Shown piece after piece: positions 1 through 13,029 of a DNA stretch of 64,000 bases. The position numbers and the translations under genes are program-made. Below the pieces are notes generated by a model that saw nothing but the letters and a program-made list of their open reading frames with translations, did no database searches and was not told the DNA's origin. Every line of letters begins with the position of its first letter. The stretch's first letter is position 1. Source of the stretch: Darksidea phi (Eukaryota; Ascomycota; Dothideomycetes; Pleosporales; Lentitheciaceae); contig JASJFT010000091.1 in assembly GCA_030770425.1 (NCBI GenBank), forward strand, positions 112,672 through 176,671, in the 5' to 3' direction.

Positions 1-3000
1 TCAAGCAATCGCTCGGCGCCACGAGACAGGGGCCGAGCTAGAGGCCGGCTCGGTGGACGTGCGGGTCCACCTTCAGGTGTGCGTTGAAGTTGGGACCAAT
101 CGCCCGAGTGGTTGCGACTTAGGGGTGGAGGAGTGTGCGATTTGCTCCTTCCATGGCCGTATACAGGTGGTGTCAAAGGTTGGCTACCAGCAGCGGCGGC
201 AGCGGCACGGTGAGCCACCCATTCTTCCGGATCGAGCTTGTGCTTGTCGGACTGCGGCTGAGTAGCCATTCCTGGTTGCCAAGCAACGCTCCGTCGGTTC
301 TCATATAGTTGCGGCGAAGCGGAAGAGCTGCGCATGTGCATCGCAGCTATGGGGGTGGTTCTACCCGAATAAGATTGCCGTTTCTCCTCATTGGTCAAAA
401 GTGCAAGATTTTCTCGAGATCGTGAGAAGCTGTTATCGTGAAAGGATTGGGTCATTGTTCCACTGGTTCCGGGGCGTTTAGTGTTGGGATCTAGCGAATA
501 TGTAGGACCAAAATCGATGGAGGGAATGTCAGCGGTAATCTCGGCCGATTTAGTATCAGACTTGTAATGTGTATCTCCAACAACAATGTCAGACTTGGGA
601 TTGAGATCTGGATTTCCGATTGTTTTTAGCATCCCACTGCGGGGTCGGTCTGGCATTCGCCTTTCCGGCATTGGTGGTTCGGCCTCTTCTTCAATCGTGC
701 TAGCGTAATCGGGTGTCGAGGTAGACATCGCGTCGTCGTTACTATAGCGGCTACTGGATTTGCTATACTGCCTTAGCAGCGTTGCTTCAGCGTTCAGACG
801 GTCGAGGGCTTCGGGATCGACTATGTCGTTTCGTAAACTGCCGATACTTGAGCTTGTTGTTGAGCGGATTGAGCGGGTATCATCCCCTCGAAGGGACATT
901 GATGACCGACCTGGTACTGGTTTACGATGTATTTGTGGGCTGTCTTCGCTACCAGGACGAGACTGGTTGGCGGACCCTGGCGGCAGCTCGGCTTGCTCAG
1001 GAACAATCGGGCCTGATGGCTGGTAACCTGTCGACGGTTCTACAAACTGTTCCTGTTCTACGAACGGTGATGCAGGGATAGTTGGGAGGCGGTTGTTGGA
1101 GTTCCCAGATCGAGAGTGCATATACTGATCACCTGAGTTGCCCCAATGGTTAGCGTTGAGATGATTATGGCTTGCGTCGCTTTCAAAGTCACCATTTCGC
1201 CCACTACTCTGATTCTCTTGGCTCTTCCACGCCGCGGCAGCACCCGCGGCCGCGATTCCCGGAGGAAGAGGTGTATTTGTGGCATCTGCTAGCTGGTGAA
1301 GCGTCGCAGAGTCCATGTGCGCGTTTGGCTTCATTGTGGCCGCGTGCAGTGGCGGGACTGGCGGCCTCTGGCTCGGCGCATGTGCAAAAGTAGGCGGAGA
1401 TGCTACAGGACCCTGAGGTGGCACTGTAGGTGCTATTTGCACCTCGGGCAGATCTCGGGCATCTGGGCTCGGACTGGGAGGCTCATTGTCAGAGGTCTCG
1501 GAGCCTTCTCTTTGATGGGGGGTGCCATTGAATTGACCATGTGGTGGAGGCACTGGTGGACTGTCGTTGTCATTGACGCCTGCGGTTTGTGCCAACCTGG
1601 ACGGTGTCTCTGCCTGGTACTGCCTGTAGCCGTTTGTCTGTTCAGATACCGATCGCTGATGGCGCATTGGCGTGACAGGGGCAACTGGCGGTGCCGAATC
1701 CGTTCTTCGCGGAGGCTGTGACCCGAACTCATTGCTCTGCCTCGGCGATGGCTGGCGGGTTGCCGGTTGCGATCGTATTGAGCCATTTTCCTCAAACCTT
1801 AGCGTGCCATTGCGGGAAGGGGCCAAGCTGGTGCGGCTAACCGTGTTTCTCCGTGTTCCGGCCCTGCTACCATTACGTGGGGTCGTTGCTATGCGCGTAG
1901 AGGTCAGGTCCTTCATTTGCTTCCGCCACTGCCGCTCCGACCAGCTATCGCTGCCTTCAGAGTGTATCAAACCAACAACATCCCACATCTCCAGGTACCC
2001 GTACCGCCGATCGGGCGGCATGGCGAACATCAAGCCGCGTGTGTCCAAGACATCCGCCACTAGCTTGTTGGGTCTTCCATAGAGGTTGAATGTGTCGAAT
2101 ACAGGGAATAGGAACTGGAGCATGATTTCGAATCCAGAGACGGCCGGGCGCGTCTCAGGCATAATGAACACGAATCCCTCCGTGACCTTCTCCGGCGTTG
2201 AGTGGACCGTGATCTTTCCCTCCACCTTGACTAATGTCGACTGATCAATGAGCTGCTTCGACTGCGGGTAGATGGCGTAACAAGAGTAAGCGTCCTTGAC
2301 GGATGCGATGGGCCGTGTCTTCTTCTTGACCTTCTGCGTGTCGTAGAACTTCACGTCGCCCTTCAGGACTACGGGCGAGCGATCGTAGATGTCTTTCTTC
2401 TTTTGCGACTTCTGCAGCTTGGCAAGCTCCTTCTCGTCTGGCGGGGTGACGACACACCAGCACCGACGCCACGGGGTGCCGGCGCCGAATCGCACGCGCA
2501 CCCAGTCCTCATATTTGGCGCGCTGTCTGTCCAAGAGTATGCGGATGTTGTTCAACGACCTGCCCTTGCCGGCGATCAGTGCGCCCGTGTACGCTTCCTG
2601 CAACGACGTGTGCTCGTACATGGCTAGCCGAATGCCGGCCGTCCACTGCGTGAGCGAATTGAAGGAATTAAAATGGAACAAGTACTTGTTGCTGGCGGCG
2701 GTGGAGACGCTGAGGATGTTGTCAAGCTTCTTGCCATCGCCGAGTGTCATAGAGGGCATCTGGTTCAATTAGCTTGGCATTCAATGTCGTCATCGATGGA
2801 CGCACCATGTGGATGGCCGCATCCGTGAGGTTGATGAAGGTCGGCAGGACTTCCGTGTCACTCCTCACGTTGTCCAGCTCGCTGGCATCCCACAGCGAGA
2901 GAATAGTGCCCACCAATTGGGCAAAGCACTCCTGCCATGACCGGTCGTGGGCGGGGCGGCCGCCTGCAGCTGTCAGTGTCACACAGCGGTAAGAACGGCA

Positions 3001-3376
3001 GCGTTCACGTACGGGCGTCAGTGTCGTGGAACTTGAGGAAGTAGCCTTCCTGATACAGCTTGTTTGAGTGGCTGTTTAGGAACATGAAGATCCGTTGCAG
3101 CTCCGGGAGCGTGTCCTGGCCGACCTCCATGACCGGAGGCTGGTACGTCTGTATCATCGACATGGGGCGCGACGAGGGCCTGGAGTCGGGGCGCACTTGC
3201 GATGTGGGGCTGGCGGGATTATCTGGATTGTCGTAGACGGTGGAGGTGACGGAGTAGGTCGAGGCATTAAACTGCTTTGCGGAGGGCGAGGGCGGCGCTG
3301 GGGAAGCTCGTGCGGTGGCAGCTGACGCGGACGAAGCAGTTCGGCGATGTGGATTGTTGCCTCCCCATTCTGACAT
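1..3376 (-). CDS. CAF120/SKG3-type PH-domain protein (C-terminus cut by window edge)
   Basis: Spliced from exons 3376-3013, 2969-2806 and 2759 down to the window edge; the introns are 43 and 46 nt with GT-AG ends, and each join restores the frame. The last exon has no stop, so the protein runs out of the window after about 1095 residues. The N-terminus is a Ser/Pro/Ala-rich tail. Next comes a conserved block beginning LQRIFMFLNSHSNKLY and DRSWQECFAQLVGTILSLWD, then a split PH-like region and an RVRFGAGTPWRRCWCVV segment. This order matches fungal CAF120/SKG3 proteins, which associate with the CCR4-NOT complex and the cell cortex in yeast (family knowledge). The rest is a long, disordered Ser/Pro/Gln-rich tail containing LDPEEWVAHRAAA, a short motif also typical of the family. 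The start at 3376 is the only ATG that opens the conserved frame. The family call is fairly secure; the precise role is inferred. Confidence 0.85.
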
Positions 3377-4932
3377 GAAAGAGAGGACTGCAAACGAGTA
3401 TTAGCGAATGGACAACATCGTGAAGGGCCCAAGTGGCGTGAATGGCGGCTGTGGGAAGCAGGCGCGACAGGCTGCGGGGGGAGGCCAGGAGCAATTTACC
3501 TCTCTTTGGGCGAGCCATGGTGACGCCAAAACGGGCGACTAACGAATCGTCGTCTCTAGAGTTTCTGTGTCGGTTCACGCGCCGGGTGGTGTTGATGCGC
3601 AAGCCACGGGTGCGCCGGCGGATGCAAGGGCGGTGGGAAACGCAGAGCCTCGGCACTGGAACGAGGAGAGGCGAGCGGGCGCGGATACGAGGGCTGCGAT
3701 GGTGGGGAGGCTCGAGCTGTCTGGCTTTTGGCTTTTGACTGGGAGCATGCGCTGGAGGTATTTAAAGGGTCGTTTTCCTACGACGCCCAGGACTGGTCGT
3801 GGAGAAAATTGTGGGTCGCGCGGGCAAGGATAGTGACGACAGCGCTCCTGGAGGGAAAAGGGCCTGCTGCTGCCCAGTTAGAGACACCACTCCGGCCCAG
3901 CTCCAAGTTATGTACGGGATCGGGCGGCTCAAAAAGCAAAGACGACCGCGTGCCCTTATAACGGAGTGCTGTCTGCTGGAGCTAGCAGTGCCCGGCTTCC
4001 TCATGCGTCAATACACGGTCCGTCGCAACCGACTCCACGCTGACGAAGCTCTGGTCACCGCTCCATTCGTATCCAACCACCACCCTGTGGATGGCCTAGT
4101 CGAAACAGGCTCCAGGGTGGACTGCACGAGCCTGGCCGAGAAGCATCTCCGAGCCACCATCAAGCATAAAGAGTACCCCTTCCTCCTGCTGCCTTGTTGC
4201 ATCAATTGACGTCTAGAGGGGCTCTTCAGTGTCGACAGAGCATAGTCAGCGTATTCGACGCCCCAGAAAGCCTGCTGGGCATCCGCGCGGGCCCGGTATT
4301 GTTGACGACGACACGGGGCTGTGCGCTTGGCTCTGTTGTTGCTGGTGGACGGGAATGAGGAGACTGGCTAAAGGGGTAATTTGTACACGGGAGCTCGTAA
4401 CGCGCAGCCGCGGCGACGAGGAATGCGGCCAGTTGTCAGAGCTCCCCTGACAGCTCCACTGCAGCGTCTCGCCTCGATTGATACAGCTGTCGCGACAACC
4501 GTCGAGCTAGGGGAGCCCCTGCCACCAAGTCTTAGTCACCCTCTTCGCGTCCGAACATCGCCAGGCCGTCATGACGCTTCGCGTGGGGGGCGGGTGAATC
4601 CGTGGGCACGTGAGACGAGATCCTGCATTATGTAATGGCGCTAACGAGCTACGAGCTCAACTTCGTGCCCAGGGCCCCCATCACATCCGCTCTCAGAACG
4701 CGTGCGTGGCGTGTCGCCGGAACATTCACCTTCAGAATAGTACCCGTGTGCTGTACATCCTCTTGCACCGAGTCAGAGCTCAATGGTGTCGCGACGTTAT
4801 TGAGCAGTGCCCTCGTCGCGTTGCGGACGCGATTGCACCCCGGCGCGTAGCATCTCCGTCGCACACACCACCAGCGCAGAACAATCGCCTGACCTTCCCT
4901 ACCCCGCCGTTCGTCGTCCGCCGTCTGCCACC
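3377..4932. other. Divergent intergenic region with promoters of both flanking genes
   Basis: This 1.56-kb stretch separates two genes that point away from each other. ORFs in it overlap on both strands and show no family resemblance. A TATA-like TATTTAAA lies at 3759-3766, about 385 bp from the leftward start. A CCACCATGG context at the right end marks the start of the BAH-PHD gene. I see no RNA gene or repeat. Confidence 0.5.
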
Positions 4933-6603
4933 ATGGCACGCAAAAAGCCGACCGAAGCTACTCCGGCTACTAAAACACCGGGCGAGAATGGCAAGATGGA
5001 TAAACCCAAAGGCACGAAGCGGAAGCGCGGCAAGTTCGATTGGGCCACCGCCGAATTCAACGGCTTCGAGCTCAGGCCTATAAAGTCGGCCAAGAAGATC
5101 AAGTCTTCAAAAGACCAAACAGGGAATATAGCCTGGAACCAAGCATCCATGAGCGCCGACATCTTCCAGAAGACTCCGTTTGAGGGCACCGACCTCAGCC
5201 CAACTTACCACCAAGTGTCTCCAGAGCTTCCATGGGAGAGCACCGATCGATACCGGAAATTCACTAGTATGGTGGCCTGTCGACACACAAAAAACGGTGG
5301 CTAATGCGCTATAGTTGAGCATATGACGTTTGATATGGACGATATTGTCTTCATCAGGGCCGATCCGGATGAGGCTGGGAGCAAGGACGCGCCTGTCCAA
5401 GGCTGGGTAGCCAAAATACTCGAGGTCCGCGCCGGTGGTCCGGTACGTCCGCAGGCTACAATTGCTCCAAACTGAGCTTTGCACTGACTGGAGGGCGCAG
5501 CATCACGTCTACCTCCGCGTGTGTTGGCTCTATCGACCAGAAGATCTCCCCGGAGGCCGCAAACCATATCATGGCTTGAACGAACTGATAGCCAGCAACG
5601 ATATGGCAATCATCGACGCCACGACTGTGGACGGTAGAGCGAACGTCATTCACTGGCAGGAACATAAGGACGAAGGCGAAGTCCTGAATCCGTTACAGCT
5701 TTTCTGGCGGCAGACACTCGATGTGACCAAGAAGCAACCGGTTCTTTCAGTATGTCTACACACCCGTCTACCATCAGCCCTCTAACAAGACTACAGGAAC
5801 TCGCCAAGCACTGCGTAGACAACGTGCCTCATAACCCCGACAACCTCCTGATCCGATGCGATTCATGTCATAAATGGTTGCATGACACCTGTCTTGAGAA
5901 AGCTGCGGTGCGCGAAGCATACGAATCAAACGGCCTCCCATACCCGGACGATAGCACCCCGGCTAGGGGGAGGAAAGGGCAAAAGGCGAAGCGCAAGCAA
6001 CCTGACTCTTTCGTAGCGCAGATCAGCAGCACCTTGTTAGGCAAGATGCGACTCACAGTCACGGACAGGCGCTCCGGGCCGGGCAACACAACAAGCTGGG
6101 ATGTGCCGATCAAGTGTCTCTTGTGCGAAGCCATGATCGAGGACATCAGCGACGAGGATGAGACGGAAGAGAACGGCGAGGACAGGGCAGAGACAGATGG
6201 CAAGGATGAGGCGAAAGTGAAAAGTGAAGATGAGGCGAAGGTGAAAAGTGAGGATGAGGCGACAGTGAAAAGTGAACGCGAGGCGAAAGAGAACGACGAG
6301 CTCGCCAGCGCAAACACGGACCTTACAAGCTCCGATGTCCTCGCAAATGACAGCGACGATTCCCCACGCACTTCCGTCAACCGCACCACAGAGGACGTTG
6401 ACGAGGAATCTGTCGTCTTCAACGAGACGAGCTGCCCCATCAACCAATCCAGCGCGGCAGGCAACACTTCCATCCTCGAAGACAAGACTGCAGAGCCCGC
6501 GACGAAAGCGGCCGAACGAGCCACGAAGGGTGCAGGCCGGACCACCTCTCCGTTCATCCGTTTCGTGACCACAGGCATGTTCCCACTTAATAAGAAAGGC
6601 TAG
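4933..6603 (+). CDS. BAH domain and PHD-like zinc-finger protein
   Basis: Exons 4933-5266, 5315-5442, 5501-5749 and 5797-6603 (introns of 48, 58 and 47 nt, with branch-like CTAAT, CTGAC and CTAAC) give 505 aa. The start sits in a strong CCACCATGG context. Residues 1-110 are Lys-rich. A BAH domain follows, roughly 110-235, read from FDMDDIVFIRADPDE, GWVAKILEVRAG and HHVYLRVCWLYRPEDLPGG. Residues 243-347 carry a PHD-like finger: C243, C258, C261, H266, C269, C344 and C347. The second ligand of the usual CxC pair is Asp (C-V-D), and 74 residues separate C269 from the last pair. Residues from about 365 are acidic with three near-identical KVKSEDEA-type repeats. BAH plus PHD proteins read histones or nucleosomes in chromatin silencing complexes (family knowledge); a chromatin role here is inference. 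Confidence 0.88.
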
Positions 6604-7892
6604 ATGGCTCATGCGCTAGGTTCGTTCATATGAAGCAGATGCGGAGCAGTATTGCTAATGGTTATGTAGTAGGCGAGAGGAAGACGGGGACTGAAATCCC
6701 GAGAAAAAGCAAGGCTATAGATGAGCAGACGATTTTGTCCACGGAGAAAAACAGGAACATGGTCGAAGCGACACCACCTCCCACCCCAATATCCCTTCTT
6801 CGCTTCTTCGGTTGGGCTTAAGGTCCACCAAGCGGGTTTTCCGGTACTCGTAGTAATCTCTCCATTGCCTATGCGCTAGCAAGGTCGGGTGTTTGGGCCG
6901 AGTTTGGTTGTATTAGTTATTGGGGCATATCGGGTGTCTGTAGCAAATTCGACACGATAGGCGAAAACGACGGCGAATCGCCATTATTGTTTCATTACTC
7001 GGTATCTTACGGCGGACTTTTTGTGTACATATAGTGGATAGTTTGGTAGATGTCCTGCACCCGGTGTACAAGGGGTACTCGCACAATACCGTGTCACGAT
7101 CGCGCTCACACTCTCGTAAAGTATACATGCATTATCATTTTTTGTATATGAAGCCGGCTGCATATGCGTGATGCTTGATATGGCACTGTCGTTAAGACTA
7201 GGAATAAAGCCTGGCTAGTAGCGTTGGTGGAAAGGGCAGATAGAGTCGGAAGGGAGATATTGTGTCCCAAGAACCTCCCTCTCCGCATACGAACATCCCC
7301 GAATCCTCATCTTATGACGCCCTTGCAAATCTTACGGCTCCAGATGTACTTGTTCTAACATCATCTCATGCATTTTGCCCCCGTGAATAAGCATTAGTGA
7401 TAGATTCTATATGTAAACTAGCGCAACTACAAGACCCCGAGCAATGATGAGCGTAGCAAGTGATTTTGTCCAAGGCAATCAACATTAGACAGCCTACCAG
7501 TAGCAGGCAATGTAAGTAAGGCAGGCCTACCTACATAGAATAGGGTATATCCATCGATCCCAGCCTAGTCTCGCAAGAAGAAAAAAATATGAGAAGAAAG
7601 AAAAACGCCGCCGCTGTATGCTAACCCAGACCCAGATTCCCCCTTGTTTAGTTGTCCCCGAAATGCCTCAAGAGCAGTTAAAACGCCTGAGAAAATGCAT
7701 GCTCGCCTCCTAGCCTCCCAGCTTCCCACTTTCCCCTAAGACCCTCATAAAAGATAAAAGTGTACAGCCCCTACTCGTACACAGAAAAACGAAACCCCTA
7801 ACGCGCATTTTCCTCGACTCAACTCCATAGCTCAACTTGGTTCCACCGCTCATACGCGCGTATACTATACCGAAGCCCAGATGAATACCATA
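6604..7892. other. Convergent intergenic region, no gene seen
   Basis: The 3' ends of the BAH-PHD gene and TAF2 face each other across this 1.29-kb stretch. Short ORFs on both strands lack any recognisable domain and are interrupted. The sequence is moderately AT-rich, as expected for 3' UTRs. I found no RNA gene. Confidence 0.5.
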
Positions 7893-10800
7893 CTACTCGA
7901 TCGGAAGATTGTCACTCCAAAACTTGAGCAGAAATCTCGGCTTCTCACCTCCAGTCTTCTCAATCTCCACTCTCGCCTTCTTCCCTCCACTCTTCGTTTC
8001 ACTCCCTCCCACGCCATTCACCACCGGCGCTAGCTTTGGCGTTGGTTCAGTGCTCTGTCGCTTAGCCGGCCGCTGACCAATTGCGATGGTGTCAGCCTTT
8101 CTCTTCTTTGATGGAGCATTGCTGTCCGCAAAAGCTGCCAACTTATCCGGCGAAAGATGCAGTGTGACGATGCGGCTCTTCTTTCCCTTAGGCTGTTTGG
8201 GAGCCCTGGCTGTAGGCGCGGCCTTGACCGTAGGCGCGGCCTTGGGTCCGTTGGTCTTAATTTTTATCTTTGGCACGGGTGGTGTCGGCGCAGGCTGCGT
8301 CGTAGGTAACGCTACGGGTATGGGCTTCAGCTTCTCGATGGGCGTAGGGATAAGCTTTGGCGTATCGGCGGGGGTAACAACGGGTGTGGGTGTCGACGCT
8401 GGTGCTGGGGTGGACACGGGCAGAGGCGCTGGTGTAATTGCCGATGTGACTTCGATACCTTCCATTGGCATTGAAGATTCCCGAGGGGGCATGGATCCTG
8501 ATGCTGGCGCTTGAGATGGTAATTCGGCTGGAGGATCTGGCAGTAGTACTGCTGGAGGAGCGGCGATTACCGGCGGCGTGGGACTCTTCTGCACAGTTGG
8601 GATCGGCAAACTACCTTGTGACGCAAGAGAACTCGCTCTGTCTGCAGACGTGGACTTTACTACTGAAATCTCGGCCGGCACGAGAGGCGAAGGCACAGTG
8701 CTAGACCCAGGCGCTGCTACAGGTTCCTCTGGCTTGCGCTTGATGGTCAATTTCATCTTCGGGGCCACTGGTACTGCTGGCAATGCCACGCTTGGCTCTT
8801 GTATAGTAGAAGGCTGTGGTAAGGCAGTGGGCTGCTGCCGAGGCTGCGTAGACTTGGTTCGTACATGGGTCCTCCTGAAGCGCATGAGCAGCTGATGCTC
8901 AGGGCTAGGAACCCTCTCCACCTTGTAATACCACGGGTATTCCAGTCGGATCTTCAACTCATTGACAGGATTGATGATCAAGCTACTAAAATCAAGCAGC
9001 TCGGATACATCCCTCGCTGACATGGAGTTGGCTCTCAGCGCCTCTTCAATCGACCGTTTCAGCGTCTCATTGGTTCCTAGATCGATTCTCAGCCCACGGA
9101 GAGCACCGTCCAGCTTACGGCGCGCAAGTTCGGCCGCACGGTCCGAGACACCCGCTTCCTCTTCAATAGCAAGACCATCAATCTTCTCGATGGGGTCGTT
9201 CAGTCTGAAAACGTCGCCAACAGCAACCTGACCCACGGCATTGTTGAATATGCGTAGTAATTGTGATCGAAAGTAGGGCGAAGGGTCAGTTTGTATGTTG
9301 TGAATCATATACTTAATCACACTATCCCTGGTGTTGAATACACCCAGCTGGACGAGACACTCCCACGCCTTTAGGCGCACATTGTCGGCATTACCGATTT
9401 GGGTATACTGAAGGAAGTCAGAGACCTTGAGAGGATTGACGCGGTTTTTGATGAGCTTGACTTCGCAATCTAGCACGGTCCTAGTGTATATATTCTGGTA
9501 CGTGGGGATCCACTCGTCAAGACGAAGATGGCGTTCTAGCTCGTCGATTGCCTTTTTAGAAAATTCATGCTCTTCTGCCTCCGCCAAGAGGTTGAGCGTA
9601 GGGTCCATGGACATCGGATGCGGTTTGGAATTGGTAATGGACTCGGTCAGGCATCGCATCAGGGTGGCGAGATAGTAATCATCACTATAGTCGTTTCCCC
9701 GGTTGTCGTTGTATCGCATGAGGTCGAGTAAAAAGGTCTTTACCTCCATGGGAGCCTTGCCATCCAAGCCCTTGATTTTGGCAATAGCCTTCGGAATTGC
9801 ACATTGAACAAGGTATAGCGCCCGATCGGAAAAGTTGTTTGACCGTGTCATGGGCGAATTAGGTAAGCAGAAGAGCTCTTGGAAAGCCTTCCTCAGGTGG
9901 AAGAGGCCGACCATATTCGCTTTCTCTACCGCACAATTCACCAGGATCTCAGCGGCCATTGTCCGAATTCCATGGAAGTATCGGTTGTCCATCAGAGTTT
10001 TAACGAGAATGCTCGAGAGTAGACCCGAGCCTTCTTTGCGAGCGAGATACTGGATAGTTTCGGCCTGGGCCATGACATCCTTGTCTTGTTGCAGCTGTGA
10101 GACGTACATGTACGAAGGCATGTCGTTGATGTTGATTTTGCAAATCCATTCGAAGTCAGCGTCTATCCTGATCCACTCGTACGCCTCTCCTTCCATTTTT
10201 TGCTCGTCTTCCGGAGGCCAGTCTTCCATTCTCCACTCTTGTGCCTCCTCTGGACTAAGGAACAGATCTCCTAAGGAGTAGAACGTGACATCCTCTTGTT
10301 GTTCACCACTCGCGTCCAATGTAACACCTTGGGCGGCAGCTTGACGTTCCTTTTGTAAGCGGTTGCGCTTGAGACGCTTGTATTTGGTGTTGTAAGGTAT
10401 TTCAACCCTCACTTGCGACGAGTTGATGTCGACGATATGTTCATATGGTGTTCCGTCTGCTTCGTGGATGCGAATAGTCATGGGACCAACGAACGCAGGC
10501 CACTCGGCGTCGGGGTAAAAGCCGCGACTCCTCTCTTTTGCCTCCCGCATAAAATCCGAGGATCCGAGAGAGCGATCATCCAATATGGCGGTCGGGTCGC
10601 CCTGCGTTTGCTTGATGGTGAGCGTGACCACCTGCTTTTTCTTGTTAAATGTCGGCGAGCATTCGAAACTGGGACAACCTGATCCATAGACCCATTGTCT
10701 GAAGAAATTATCCAGTTTTTGATGTCCAACCTTTTCGCAAATGCCCATAAAAGCATCCGTAGATATGGCGCCGTTGGGAAGCGATCCATTGCCGTGGTTG

Positions 10801-12389
10801 AACAGCATTCGGTAGAGACACCGGTCCACGCCGTTCTTCCCGCTTGCTTTTACGAGGCGATTATGAAGAATGGAAAGCACGGACAAGGACTTGAGCTCCA
10901 TAAACTCGTGCTCGCTGGGGTCTATATGCAGATACTCGCCGAGGTCGTGGAGACATGGTCGGCGGACGTCCATCTGAACAATTTTATCCATTATCATCTT
11001 TTGCCGGAAGCGATGGTCATTGCGGCCAAATAGATCGCGAAGATAGAACTCGGTCATGAACCAGGAACCGCCGACAATTACCCAGTGATCACGGGGTGAC
11101 TGTGCGATGACGTCGACGCCAATCCATTGACTGGCCACAGCATGAACGAGGACCCGTGTCGTGTGATCTAAAGGCTCCCAGACTGTCTCAGGGAACAACA
11201 GCCGCGAACTGCAGATTGTCAAGGACATTGTGTGGGCGGTGTCGCAATCCAGGTCGTCTACAAACGCCATCTTGTAGGATTTGCCGAATCGGTAGGTCTG
11301 GTAGCGGTCTGTGAAACTGTCGAGCGTCCGTGCAATCATCATGGCACTATTTCGCACCTCGTCTTCCTTTCCAGGCAGACAGAAAGCGTGCACCTTGATA
11401 GCCTCATCCTGCAAGCGGTCATCTTCGGACGTGTCACGGTACTCGGAAAGGTCGACATGTTGGAAGGGACCGATGACGATGCCGATATGCTGGGGGAGCA
11501 CACCGGCGGGAGTGTCGAGGGTGAAGCTGGCCGTCATGTGGGTCGGGTCATTGGGGTCGACAATCTATGGGCGATAAGCAACCCGATTCAGACACCAGTG
11601 AACACCGCAACATACCTCATCGGTAAGCACCCCTGAGCAGATTACAGACATTTCAAGCGCCTTTTCCTCCTCAGTAAGATCATTGTGATCCTCGTCGGAG
11701 TCGCTCATGACACTATCGGCTTTATGCGCGCCATTCGTCTGCGGCTGGCCATCTTCTCTGTGGTTTTTGCAAAGGGCGTCGCCCATGGTTCGCGGGTAAC
11801 GCACTGATACGTCGAAGTTACATCTAGTGGTGCCGTCGTCGACGCAGGGGAACAGCGACGAAGCCATGCCGGGAAAGGACGAGTTGCGCGTGTAGACATG
11901 GGGATAGCGCATATCCCCATCTTCTACGCCGACGAAATGTACAGCATCGCGGAAGTCGTCGAGAGTGTATTCGATCTCCACCTCGAGCGTCTCGCACATG
12001 GCCTCTGGGCTTCCGGGTGGTCGCAGATCCTTTATGCGCATCTTCTCCGGCACAAAGATGACCAGCTCCTCTGCCTCGCCTCTTTCATGACTTCGTACAC
12101 GGTTTTGCAGGAAGTGATATTGATGTATGTTGGTGCTGGGGTGGAGCGAGAGGCGATCGTACAGGTCATTGTAGTGGAAGGCGGCCTCGACGCCCTTGAC
12201 GGTAATTCGCGTCGGCTTGAGCTGGCGACAATTGAGTGGTATTTCGCGCAGCTTCGGCGACTGCGGTTGAATCTCTATCGTTGTCTTTCCCTTGACCGAC
12301 TGGGGGCAGAAGCTGAAGTCGAGCTCCAGGCGCTGGTTAAGGACGGTGAAGGCGGTCGTGGCCGCGGAGTCGTCAGGGCTGTCGTCCAT
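7893..12389 (-). CDS. TAF2: Transcription initiation factor TFIID subunit 2 (TAF2)
   Basis: Two exons, 12389-11616 and 11564-7893, are joined over a 51-nt intron (GTATGT...CATAG) and give 1481 aa, within the fungal TAF2 range. Residues 1-450 have the M1-aminopeptidase-like fold seen in TAF2: LNQRLELDFSFCPQSVKGKTTIEI at the start, RYPHVYTRNSSFPGMASSLFP, then GSWFMTEFYLRDLFGR. At about 399-405, where a true M1 peptidase has HEXXH plus QW, the sequence is HAVASQW. Both the zinc-ligand pair and the catalytic Glu are missing, so it is a non-enzymatic scaffold, as known for TAF2. A HEAT-like region follows (about 700-1080). The C-terminal 350 residues are a low-complexity Pro/Ala/Thr/Lys tail. TAF2 binds Initiator DNA as part of TFIID in the nucleus (family knowledge). 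The start is the first in-frame ATG. Confidence 0.95.
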
Positions 12390-13029
12390 GTCAGGCGGCC
12401 GTGGCGCACGTAGCAGGCGAGACCTGCTCCCGTTATCGAGTCGCGATCTGCTGGGGATTGCGCGCGGCGGTTGCAGTTGTTGTCGCGGTCTGGAAGTCGG
12501 GAGAGCTTAGGCCGCCACTAGCTTGGCGCACGTTTTCTTGGCGTCGCGGCAGATCTCGCGTTCTCTCCCTCACTTTACGTCACCAGCCCCTCTCACTTCT
12601 CTCCATTGAGACGCATCGCTACTTCTCCTGAAATACTGACTCCTCCCTGCTAGTCACACAATAGCTCACTTTAGAAGACCTATTTCGCGAGAGTGATCCG
12701 CACTAGCTAGTTAGTGTAGATCACTACGGCTAGCAATGTGATTGTACAATTCGATGTCCAACTGCATCGAAGCCAATATACGAGACCAGGCCTGCGGTTC
12801 GACCCAACCCCGCTTTGTCACGGCCGTAGCAACATCAGCATGGACCCGTGAATATTAACCTCGTACTCATCAGCCTATAGAGCACAGCTTGCCCCATCAG
12901 GGCATTCATAATTTTCTGCTGCGACTGCTGGAGTGCTAGTCCGTCGCGTCCGTCTATCCTTCTTACCACCAGCCCAGGATAAAGACTTGCCTTTTCATCT
13001 CATCTCTTCTTCCCTACTCATCTGCCACC
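12390..13029. other. Divergent promoter region between TAF2 and the secreted-protein gene
   Basis: This 640-bp gap is flanked by two genes transcribed outward. It becomes pyrimidine-rich (CTTTTCATCTCATCTCTTC) just before the ATG at 13030, a common feature of fungal 5' leaders. No convincing TATA box and no RNA gene were seen. Confidence 0.45.

Noticed and set aside
5868..6578. Long antisense ORF (236 codons) over the BAH-PHD gene
   Set aside because: Ser/Val-rich mirror of the acidic repeat exon on the other strand; no family resemblance and the sense frame has clear domains.
8086..8514. Gly/Ala/Val-rich ORF opposite the TAF2 C-terminal tail
   Set aside because: Shadow of the Pro/Ala/Thr low-complexity coding sequence of TAF2.
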